Assembly: GCA_902760805.1 (NCBI GenBank)
Contig: CACWHY010000005.1
Location: 62,001-126,000, forward strand
Length of the DNA stretch: 64,000 nucleotides
Direction: 5' to 3'
Origin: Ruminococcus flavefaciens
Lineage (GTDB): Bacteria; Bacillota; Clostridia; Oscillospirales; Ruminococcaceae
The first letter of the stretch is position 1; every line of letters begins with the position of its first letter. Positions 58,042-64,000 of this stretch are shown here, one piece after another. Both the position numbers and the translations under genes were made by a program. The notes under the pieces were generated by a model that was not told the DNA's origin, ran no database searches, and was given only the letters and a program-made list of their open reading frames with translations.

Positions 58042-58557
58042 CTAGATCTCGCTGTCCATATTCTTTTGTGCCGGTCTTTCGGGCTTTTTTCTGAAGACTG
58101 CCCACGCCAGAAGCAATGTTCCCAGCGCAACCAGTCCGCTTATCAAATAAAGAGTCACAGCATAGTCCTTGTATTTATGGATCCTGCTGCCAAGGTAATA
58201 CTCCCCAGGGTCATTGGGGTCGTAGTGGATATATACCACCTCATACAGCTGCTCTGAGCCAAGATCTGCGTAGATCTCGCCAGTCTTGAAAACATCGTCA
58301 GTCGTTACCTTGATATGGATCCAGTGGTGGTTACGGCCGATGCCCGAAAGGTACTTTGTCACCGCAGGATCATCCCTGAGGATCCTTCCCTGGGCTCTAT
58401 TGTCAACAATTCCGGTGACCTGAGCGGTGCAGTTTTCTGTCAGATCATTGTAAACGGACATCTGTAGCTTTCCGGCAATAAATGCGATCAGCGCCATGAC
58501 CACTGCCATCGCCACGCAGATGATCTTCACCTTCAAAGAGGGCGCCTTGTTTTCCAT
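58042..58557 (-). CDS. Membrane protein, DUF3592-like
   Basis: This 171-aa protein has a membrane helix at each end (~12-32 and ~130-155) and between them an extracytoplasmic beta-rich domain with AQVTGIVDN, and the run VVYIHYDPNDPGEYYLGS, which resembles the YDPxNPxxxYL motif of DUF3592 proteins. Function is unknown. The ATG at 58557 is chosen, as the GTG at 58566 abuts the GGAAG site. It is monocistronic, with its own promoter and terminator. Confidence 0.8.
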   Translation of the reverse strand: MENKAPSLKVKIICVAMAVVMALIAFIAGKLQMSVYNDLTENCTAQVTGIVDNRAQGRILRDDPAVTKYLSGIGRNHHWIHIKVTTDDVFKTGEIYADLGSEQLYEVVYIHYDPNDPGEYYLGSRIHKYKDYAVTLYLISGLVALGTLLLAWAVFRKKPERPAQKNMDSEI

Positions 58558-58599
58558 GCCAGTCACTTCCTTTTGCAGAAAAGTTTCGCTTCGGCAACA

Positions 58600-58628
58600 A
58601 TTATAGCATCATCATGATCTTTTGTCAA
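58600..58628 (-). promoter_or_regulatory. Promoter of the DUF3592-like gene
   Basis: On the minus strand, consensus TTGACA (58623-58628), 17 bp, TATAAT (58600-58605) with TGC in front. Confidence 0.78.
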
Positions 58629-58709
58629 TCCCTGCCCCGGCTAAGCAGTCTCCCAGAGCCTTATAAGCCAGTCCTAAGCCCCTTTTTGAGGAAAAATTCC
58701 CCGGAGATA

Positions 58710-58738
58710 TTGACATTTCTCCGATTTTATACTATAAT
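58710..58738 (+). promoter_or_regulatory. Promoter of greA-lysS
   Basis: Consensus TTGACA (58710-58715), 17 bp, TATAAT (58733-58738), about 43 bp before the greA ATG. Confidence 0.82.
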
Positions 58739-58781
58739 TATTAGTATGCAAATTTCTGATCATTTTTAAGGAGTGTTTTTT

Positions 58782-59249
58782 ATGGCTAAGCAGATGTCAA
58801 GATCAAGCTACGAAAAGCTGGTAGCTCAGCTCGACGACCTGAAGATCAATAAACGTAGAGAAGTCGCTGAAAGACTTAAAGTTGCACGTTCCTACGGAGA
58901 CCTCTCCGAGAACGCTGAGTACGATGAGGCTAAAAACGAACAGGCGATCCTGGAAGCTCAGATCGCTGAATTACAGTACACTATCGACAACGCCGACATC
59001 ATCGAGGACTCAAATATCTCCGTTGACGAGGTAGGTATGTCCTCCAAGATCAAGATCAAGAGAGTCGGCACCGATGAGATCGAGACATTCACCATCGTTG
59101 GTACTAACCACGTTGACGTTGCCAATGGCCTGATCTCTGACGAGTCCCCCATCGGCAAGGCTGCCATGAAAAAGAAGGTCGGCGACATCTTCATCGTGGA
59201 GGCTCCTGTTGGCGAGCTCCGCTTCGAGATCGTTGAGATCTCAAAATAA
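58782..59249 (+). CDS. greA: Transcription elongation factor GreA
   Basis: This 155-aa protein is the normal length. The N-terminal coiled coil carries the tip sequence SYGDLSENAEYDEAKNEQ (~residues 36-53) with the acidic residues that activate RNA cleavage in backtracked polymerase. The C-terminal domain has GDIFIVEAPVGELRFEIV. The ATG at 58782 has AAGGAG upstream and fits the family start. It is followed after 21 bp by lysS, a common pairing in Firmicutes. Confidence 0.96.
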   Translation: MAKQMSRSSYEKLVAQLDDLKINKRREVAERLKVARSYGDLSENAEYDEAKNEQAILEAQIAELQYTIDNADIIEDSNISVDEVGMSSKIKIKRVGTDEIETFTIVGTNHVDVANGLISDESPIGKAAMKKKVGDIFIVEAPVGELRFEIVEISK

Positions 59250-59270
59250 TCCCCCGAAAGGAAGTTCATA

Positions 59271-60899
59271 ATGAGCGAAAATCAGACAAATTCCCCCGTT
59301 CAGGCTGAGCCTGAGCAGGACATAAATATCCTCAAGAAAGACAGACTCGACAAGCTGGCTTCTCTCCGTGAGAGCGGCTTCGATCCCTACCAGATCACTA
59401 AGTTCGACGTTAACGCCAAGGCTGCTGACCTGAAGGCTCAGTATGAGGCTCAGGAGGCAAAGATCATCGCTGAGGCAAACGGTGACGAGGAGAAGGTAAA
59501 CGCTGAGCTTGAGGCTCTTCAGGTGAATACAGTCCGTATTGCCGGCCGTATCATGAGCTGGAGAGACATGGGCAAGGCTAACTTCATCGACCTTCGTGAT
59601 GCCAGCGACCGCATCCAGGTCTATATCCGCTCCAACGACGTAGGAGCCGACCTGTTCAAGGAGTTCAAGAAGAAGTGGGACATCGGCGATATCATCGGTG
59701 TCGAGGGCTTCGTTTTCAGAACAAGAAAGGGCGAGATCTCAGTTCATGCTAAGAAGATCTCCCTGCTGTCCAAGTCCCTTCTGCCCCTGCCTGAGAAGTG
59801 GCACGGCCTCAAGGATCAGGATATGAGATACCGCCAGCGCTACGTTGACCTTATCGTAAATCCTGAGGTAAAGGACACCTTCATCAAGAGGAGCCAGATC
59901 ATCAAGGAGGTAAGGAACTACCTTGACAACCTGGGCTATATCGAGGTGGATACCCCCGTTCTTCACACCCTGGAGATCGGCGCTTCTGCCCGTCCCTTCG
60001 TAACTCACCACAACACTCTTGACATCGAGATGTACCTGCGTATCGAGACTGAGCTCTACCTCAAGCGCCTTATCGTTGGCGGCTTCGAGAAGGTATACGA
60101 GGTCGGCCGTATCTTCAGAAACGAGGGTATGGATACCTCCCACAACCCTGAATTCACCTCTGTTGAGATGTATCAGGCCTACACCGATTACATCGGCATG
60201 ATGGACCTTATCGAGAATATGTACAGAACTATCGCTGAGAAGGTCTGCGGCACCTCCAAGATCACCTACCAGGGCGTTGAGATTGACCTGGGCAAGAAGT
60301 GGGAGCGCCTGACCATGATCGAGGCTGTCAAGAAGTACGCCGGCGTTGACTACAACGATTGGGCTGACGACGCCGCTGCAAGAGCCTGCGCTAAGGAGAA
60401 GGGCGTTGAGGTAGAAGAGGGCGACTCCGCCACCAAGGGGCACGTCCTCATCGCATTCTTTGATGCTTTCGTTGAGGATAAGCTGATCCAGCCTACTATC
60501 ATCTACGATTACCCTGTGGAGAACTCTCCCCTCGCTAAGAGAAAGCCCTCAGATCCCGCATTTACCGAGCGTTTTGAGTACTTCATCTACTGCCGTGAGA
60601 TGGGTAACGCCTTCTCCGAGCTCAACGATCCTATCGACCAGAAGGAGCGTTTCGTAAAGCAGGTGGAGGCAAAGCGTGCTCAGGGCGCAAACGCAGAGGT
60701 GGACGAGGACTTCGTAACAGCTCTGGAATACGGCCTTCCTCCTACGGGCGGACTGGGCTTTGGTCTGGACAGACTGGTAATGCTGCTGACAGACAGCGCA
60801 TCAATCCGTGACGTACTGCTCTTCCCCACAATGAAGCCCATCCCGGCAAACAGCGGACGTCCTGCAAAGGAAGAGGCCGCTGAGGAAGAGGCTGAATAA
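59271..60899 (+). CDS. lysS: Lysyl-tRNA synthetase, class II
   Basis: In this 542-aa class II enzyme, an N-terminal OB-fold binds the anticodon (VRIAGRIMSWRDMGKANFIDLRD). The catalytic domain has motif 1 (around RSQIIKEVRNYLDNLGYIEVDTPVL), motif 2 (FRNEGMDTSHNPEFTSVEMY), and motif 3 (GGLGFGLDRLVMLLTD). It charges tRNA-Lys. It is co-transcribed with greA. The extreme C-terminus is Glu/Ala-rich (about 12 residues). Strong hairpins follow the gene. Confidence 0.97.
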   Translation: MSENQTNSPVQAEPEQDINILKKDRLDKLASLRESGFDPYQITKFDVNAKAADLKAQYEAQEAKIIAEANGDEEKVNAELEALQVNTVRIAGRIMSWRDMGKANFIDLRDASDRIQVYIRSNDVGADLFKEFKKKWDIGDIIGVEGFVFRTRKGEISVHAKKISLLSKSLLPLPEKWHGLKDQDMRYRQRYVDLIVNPEVKDTFIKRSQIIKEVRNYLDNLGYIEVDTPVLHTLEIGASARPFVTHHNTLDIEMYLRIETELYLKRLIVGGFEKVYEVGRIFRNEGMDTSHNPEFTSVEMYQAYTDYIGMMDLIENMYRTIAEKVCGTSKITYQGVEIDLGKKWERLTMIEAVKKYAGVDYNDWADDAAARACAKEKGVEVEEGDSATKGHVLIAFFDAFVEDKLIQPTIIYDYPVENSPLAKRKPSDPAFTERFEYFIYCREMGNAFSELNDPIDQKERFVKQVEAKRAQGANAEVDEDFVTALEYGLPPTGGLGFGLDRLVMLLTDSASIRDVLLFPTMKPIPANSGRPAKEEAAEEEAE

Positions 60900-60920
60900 T
60901 ACAAATAATAATTGCGGGGT

Positions 60921-61180
60921 GCAGGGAGCCGCTCGCTCCCTGCCGGAGTCCAGAGGCAGCGCCTCTGGTCGCCCTCCGCAGAGGGCGAAACTCTCCGACA
61001 GAAGCGCCTCGCAAGGGGTGAATGAAAAAACAGTCCGGCGGACTGTTTTTTCAGAGGGGACGCCTTGCAAGTGAAGGCGTCCCCTCCCACCGGCTTATAG
61101 ATACTCACCCTTGCCGCTAAGCGGCAACAAAATGGCTAATAGACAACATCGGGCGGACGACCTGTCCGCCCGTTCTTTTT
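60921..61180. repeat. Palindrome-dense intergenic cassette (hairpins in series)
   Basis: Within 260 bp I count these perfect inverted repeats: 60921-60943 (9-bp arms), 60950-60968 (8), 60969-60988 (8), 61024-61052 (13), 61054-61086 (13), 61111-61127 (7), 61151-61171 (8), plus an imperfect one near 61001-61020. Their loops are mostly 3-7 nt. No convincing coding frame is present. The 61024-61052 stem has A and T flanks and probably terminates lysS. The last one is followed by GTTCTTTTT. Confidence 0.8.
61024..61052. terminator. Bidirectional terminator after lysS
   Basis: Arms of 13 bp (61024-61036 and 61040-61052) around GGC, with six A on the 5' side and six T on the 3' side. Confidence 0.85.
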
Positions 61181-61191
61181 CCGGAGGTATT

Positions 61192-62097
61192 ATGAAAGAC
61201 AAGGAAACCAAAGATCAGCCCGGCTCTCAGGACGAGGGCAAGCTCCATATCTCCAAAAGCGTCTTCCAGACCACCAAGGAGATGCAGCAGAAGCGCCTTG
61301 AGGAGCAGCGCCGCCAGGAAGAGGAGATCCAGAAAAAGCTGGCTGAGCGTGAGCGCCGTGCCAGAGAGGCTCGTGACCGCCGTCTGGAAGAGGAACGCAA
61401 GGAGCTCATTCGGCTGAAACAGGGTCTGATCCAGGAGAGCGAAACTATCCACGAAGAGCACGAGGATGAGGTCCAGCTGGGCTTCTTCAAAAAGATCGGC
61501 AACTTCTTCTACCACAACAAATGGTGGCTGGGGATCGGCGTTTTCTGTGCAGTCGTGGTCTCATTCCTGGTGTACAGCCTTGTCACCAAGCCCCGACCGG
61601 ACATGATCGTGCTGGTCATCGGCGAGGATCAGGCTGTTGGCGACTCTGAGATCGGCCAGTATTTCGAGGAATTCTGCCCCGATAACAACGGCAACGGCAA
61701 GAAGCTGGTAGAGGTCTACTATATGCCATACTCAGAGAGCTCCCAGAAAAACTACGCAAACGGCGTTGACACAAAGCTCACGGCTGAGCTGCAATCCTCC
61801 GATTCCGTGGTGGTCATCGGCAATAAGACCGCCGAGGAGCTCTTCAAGGAAAACGACATTTTCGCTGATCTGACTGAGCGCTATCCGGGCAACTCCCATG
61901 TTTCCGGCTGGAAATTTGAGCTGGAGGACACCTCCTTTGCACAGCACATCGGCGTTGACAGCGAGCACCTTGACGGCTGGTTTTTGGCAGTCCGCCGACC
62001 TCAGGACCTGATGTATACCGATTCAAGCGATATGAAGAAGACCTTCGACCGTGACATTGCTGTGGTGGACGCAGTTATAGCTGACCTGAGCAAATGA
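61192..62097 (+). CDS. Membrane protein with N-terminal charged coiled coil, unknown function
   Basis: In this 301-aa protein, residues ~25-95 are a highly charged coiled coil rich in Glu, Arg and Gln (e.g. EMQQKRLEEQRRQEEEIQKK). One membrane helix follows (~118-138, WWLGIGVFCAVVVSFLVYSLV), then an extracytoplasmic domain of ~160 residues with mixed alpha/beta character. A GGAGG site precedes the ATG at 61192, just downstream of the hairpin cassette. No family recognised. The layout suggests a membrane-anchored structural or scaffold protein, which is inference only. Confidence 0.75.
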   Translation: MKDKETKDQPGSQDEGKLHISKSVFQTTKEMQQKRLEEQRRQEEEIQKKLAERERRAREARDRRLEEERKELIRLKQGLIQESETIHEEHEDEVQLGFFKKIGNFFYHNKWWLGIGVFCAVVVSFLVYSLVTKPRPDMIVLVIGEDQAVGDSEIGQYFEEFCPDNNGNGKKLVEVYYMPYSESSQKNYANGVDTKLTAELQSSDSVVVIGNKTAEELFKENDIFADLTERYPGNSHVSGWKFELEDTSFAQHIGVDSEHLDGWFLAVRRPQDLMYTDSSDMKKTFDRDIAVVDAVIADLSK

Positions 62098-62163
62098 TAG
62101 CCCGACTATCGTCTTTCCCAACAGGTCAAAACACGATAGTACACACCACTTTGTGCAATATAC

Positions 62164-62193
62164 AAAAAAGACGACCCGCAGGCCGTCTTTTTT
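62164..62193. terminator. Bidirectional terminator
   Basis: AAAAAAGACG (62164-62173) pairs with CGTCTTTTTT (62184-62193). It serves the gene ending at 62097 and the minus-strand gene ending at 62195. Confidence 0.85.
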
Positions 62194-62194
62194 C

Positions 62195-62428
62195 TTATTC
62201 AAATGAGTCCAGGTCGATCTCTGCGATGATGTCTCTCAGAGATGCCAGCTCGTCTGCGGTAAGGGTCACGCCCTTGCCCATTCTTGAATGATCCGGTGAC
62301 CACTCACGAAGGTCGTACTTAGGCTCATGCTCGTTCCAGCTGACCATGTTCAGCTCCTTAGTCCAGCCCTTTGCATTCTCAGAGAGAACGCCCAGCTTCT
62401 CTGTGATCTCGTATTTCAGCTCTGCCAT
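62195..62428 (-). CDS. YdbC/PC4-like single-strand DNA-binding protein
   Basis: This 77-aa protein matches the YdbC family of PC4/p15-like proteins: YEITEKLGVLSENAKGWTKELN, VSWNEHEPKYDLREWSPDH, then MGKGVTLTADELASLRDII. The fold is a curved beta sheet with a C-terminal helix that dimerises and binds single-stranded DNA, thought to act in transcription or repair. An AAAGGAG site lies upstream. It has its own promoter (62473-62501) and shares a terminator with the convergent neighbour. Confidence 0.88.
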   Translation of the reverse strand: MAELKYEITEKLGVLSENAKGWTKELNMVSWNEHEPKYDLREWSPDHSRMGKGVTLTADELASLRDIIAEIDLDSFE

Positions 62429-62472
62429 AATGAAATCTCCTTTTCTTTTTTCTGCCCATTCAGGCTATATCT

Positions 62473-62501
62473 ATTTTACCACAAAGCAGAGCGTTTGTCC
62501 A
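62473..62501 (-). promoter_or_regulatory. Promoter of the YdbC-like gene
   Basis: On the minus strand, TGGACA (62496-62501), 17 bp, TAAAAT (62473-62478) with TGG in front. Confidence 0.6.
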
Positions 62502-62515
62502 GTCCCCCCGGCAAA

Positions 62516-62818
62516 TTAAATTGATATGCACAGGTAATTCAGGGCTTTGCTGTAGAGCTGACGTGGACCGGAGCGGCTTGTGATGAGCATTTCAGCAAAG
62601 TCAACGGCGTCCTCGATATTCCTGGAAAAATCGGGGATCACCTCTGTTTCGCCGGACTCCATATCCTCGGCCTCGATCCCGTAGACCGCAGTTTCCTCGC
62701 CAAACCAGCTCATATGCCCGGCGATCACCCGGTAGGTGACCTTATTGGCGCCGCAGACCTCCATATAAACGGTCCTGCCGTGGATCTCCTTTCTGTTTTT
62801 TCTGAGCATTCCGAACAT
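62516..62818 (-). CDS. Small conserved protein, DUF6514-like, unknown function
   Basis: This 100-aa protein has no signal peptide or membrane helix. It reads as a beta-strand protein (TVYMEVCGANKVTYRVIAG, AVYGIEAEDMESGETEVIPDFS) ending in a helix (NIEDAVDFAEMLITS). The pattern of a short sheet followed by 'ISxNxxxxxxFxxxL' resembles small Clostridial DUF6514 proteins. That family name is from memory. The ATG at 62818 is chosen, because the ATG two codons earlier is only 2 bases from the AAAGGAGG site. Confidence 0.7.
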   Translation of the reverse strand: MFGMLRKNRKEIHGRTVYMEVCGANKVTYRVIAGHMSWFGEETAVYGIEAEDMESGETEVIPDFSRNIEDAVDFAEMLITSRSGPRQLYSKALNYLCISI

Positions 62819-62849
62819 GACCATTGCCTCCTTTCTCTGTTCTGAATAG

Positions 62850-62878
62850 ATTATACCACAGTTTGAAGGCTATGTGAA
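62850..62878 (-). promoter_or_regulatory. Promoter of the DUF6514-like gene
   Basis: On the minus strand, TTCACA (62873-62878), 17 bp, TATAAT (62850-62855) with TGG in front. Confidence 0.65.
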
Positions 62879-62933
62879 CGGGTCTTTTTTAGCATTATGG
62901 GAGAGTTTTGGCGAAAATTAGTCGAATGGGCGC

Positions 62934-62963
62934 AAAAAAGCTCCGGAAGATCATCCGGAGCTT
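62934..62963 (-). terminator. Terminator of the zinc-ribbon membrane protein gene
   Basis: AAGCTCCGGA / TCCGGAGCTT stem, followed on the minus strand by six T residues, 11 bp after the stop at 62975. Confidence 0.85.
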
Positions 62964-62974
62964 TTGGTTTGTTA

Positions 62975-63961
62975 TCAGAACATATAGTAGAGGTCAGAAT
63001 CCTCAAGGTCCTCCATGATCTTGCTCAGCTTCTTGCTGCAAGCCTCGAATGCGTCCTCGAAGTCATCGCTGATGCTGGAAATATCGTCATCATCCATGTA
63101 CAGCACCCAGCCGTCGTCCAGCTTAACAGAAAATACGTTGAACTTAGAGGTCTCCTCTTCGTCCTTGCCCTTAACAGTCAGCTCGACCTTCAGCTTGTAT
63201 GCCTTCTTGACCTCCTGGTCAGCGTCCTTGTAGTGCTTCTTAAGTGTGCGGAGCTCCTTCTTGCTGGCCTTCTCCTTGTCAGTGATCTTGTAGGACACCT
63301 TCATGTGCTTGCCGAAGTATTCGTCCTCAAGCACCTCAGACATATCCTCGATGATATCATCGAACTGGTCGATCATATCGCCGAAGTCCTCATCTTCCTC
63401 CTTAGCCTCGTCCTTGAGCTCGTCGATCTGGTCGTCAGTGAGGATAGCCTCCATGATCAGCTGAGAATCGGCCTTATTGATGCCCTTTACAGCCTTCTTC
63501 AGAGGAGTTTTATATCCGCTTCCGAAAAGTGAAGACAGAAGTGCGATCAGAAGGATAAGAATGACCGCAGCGGCTCCCAGAAGAGCAACGCCCTTCTTCA
63601 GAGCTGAGTTATCAGGTGCAGCCTCAGCGACTGCCTCGCTTGTATGGCTCATTGAGCCTGAATATGCGGGAGTTTCGGGAGCAGGAGCCTCCTGTGCTGC
63701 CTGGTCGAAGCCCTTTGCGCTGTCGGGGATACCCACGATAGCCGGCTCAGGAGCGTCACTTTTCAGAGCCTCCCTCACGTTTTCAGCAGCATCATTTGCG
63801 GAGTCCGCAGCGTTCTCGGCGGCGTCCTTAACATCCTCGGCTGCGTCCACAGCAGGAGCAGCAGTCTCAGCGGCCTTGCGAGCGGCCTCCTCTACAGCCT
63901 CTTCACAGGTGCAGAGTTCCCCGTCCTCCAGCTTATTTCCACAAAACTTACAAAATGGCAT
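62975..63961 (-). CDS. Zinc-ribbon membrane protein with extracytoplasmic acidic domain
   Basis: This 328-aa protein opens with a short zinc ribbon (CKFCGN then CTC, residues ~4-19) and an Ala/Glu-rich low-complexity segment (~20-65). One membrane helix follows (~128-147, VALLGAAAVILILLIALLSSLF), then an extracytoplasmic region of ~180 residues with many Asp, Glu and Lys. Repeating acidic helices (e.g. DDQIDELKDEAKEEDEDFGD) suggest an elongated helical domain. GGAGG precedes the ATG at 63961. Zinc-ribbon plus one helix plus outer domain is common in Firmicutes proteins of unknown role. Confidence 0.78.
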   Translation of the reverse strand: MPFCKFCGNKLEDGELCTCEEAVEEAARKAAETAAPAVDAAEDVKDAAENAADSANDAAENVREALKSDAPEPAIVGIPDSAKGFDQAAQEAPAPETPAYSGSMSHTSEAVAEAAPDNSALKKGVALLGAAAVILILLIALLSSLFGSGYKTPLKKAVKGINKADSQLIMEAILTDDQIDELKDEAKEEDEDFGDMIDQFDDIIEDMSEVLEDEYFGKHMKVSYKITDKEKASKKELRTLKKHYKDADQEVKKAYKLKVELTVKGKDEEETSKFNVFSVKLDDGWVLYMDDDDISSISDDFEDAFEACSKKLSKIMEDLEDSDLYYMF

Positions 63962-63991
63962 AAAATAACCTCCATATCATTATTTTTCTCA

Positions 63992-63997
63992 ATTATA
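63992..63997 (-). promoter_or_regulatory. -10 element of the zinc-ribbon protein gene
   Basis: TATAAT on the minus strand (plus ATTATA), with TGA in front, about 30 bp upstream of the ATG. The -35 is outside the window. Confidence 0.5.
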
Positions 63998-64000
63998 TCA

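Noticed and set aside
1..64000. Mobile elements, prophage or integrase genes
   Set aside because: No transposase, recombinase or phage structural motif appears in any frame that I read; gene order looks like stable core genome.

Overview
The window is chromosomal DNA from a low-copy, gene-dense Firmicute, most likely a cellulosome-bearing Ruminococcus (Oscillospiraceae). The evidence is two dockerin proteins (a GH5 cellulase and a cohesin-plus-dockerin adaptor-like protein), the succinylase-free DapL lysine/DAP route, strong AGGAGG ribosome sites, and clostridial-type promoters. Base composition looks moderately GC-rich, closer to what I would expect of R. champanellensis relatives than of R. 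bromii. Species assignment is inference. I see no transposase, integrase, phage gene or CRISPR array: this is core genome with some accessory functions.

Layout. 1-2350 (minus): pyrH-frr-uppS-cdsA, translation recycling and undecaprenyl/phospholipid supply. 2625-2830: two tRNA-Ser genes. 2905-4436 (minus): a stand-alone Spo0A-type DNA-binding domain preceded by tandem 0A boxes, and a secreted cohesin/dockerin protein. 4640-8199 (plus): a metal-uptake ABC operon under a perfect Fur-type operator. 8315: plsY. 9051-13412 (minus): L-fucose catabolism fucA-fucU-kinase-fucI. 13679-19289 (plus): small membrane protein, recD2, mreB, TPR-like membrane protein, Mrp/NBP35. 19460-23878: dapF-dapL, a MATE exporter, nudC. 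24001-24627: tRNA-Gln and dCMP deaminase. 24677-26608 (minus): a sugar-sensor-like diguanylate cyclase. 27007-31879: ppa, prs, and a large ABC exporter. 32044-34838 (minus): marR-flavodoxin and a lipoprotein M3-like peptidase. 34854-40465 (minus): an FMN-riboswitch-controlled riboflavin operon with three to four extra genes. 40492-44729 (minus): capsule/exopolysaccharide genes (BY-kinase, CpsB phosphatase, CapD-type dehydratase). 45108-48216 (plus): a DtxR-family regulator translationally coupled to murL-murD2, the alternative D-glutamate route of peptidoglycan synthesis. 48263-51866 (minus): membrane protein, fba, GH5 cellulase. 52162-56802: two-component system and an EAL protein with degenerate GGDEF. 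56848-63961: phosphofructokinase, greA-lysS, a palindrome-dense intergenic cassette, and several small proteins.

Themes. Envelope synthesis is heavily represented: uppS, cdsA, plsY, mreB, dapF/dapL, murL/murD2 and the capsule locus. Cyclic-di-GMP metabolism is present as a synthase (24677-26608) and a hydrolase (54574-56802). Of 27 sigma-A promoters that I located by eye, 25 have a 17-bp spacer and 21 carry an extended TGn -10 element.

Most worth a second look are the orphan Spo0A-C gene with its 0A boxes, the DtxR-murL-murD2 operon, the LacI-sensor/GGDEF fusion, the HAD phosphatase at the end of the riboflavin operon, and the eight-hairpin cassette at 60921-61180.
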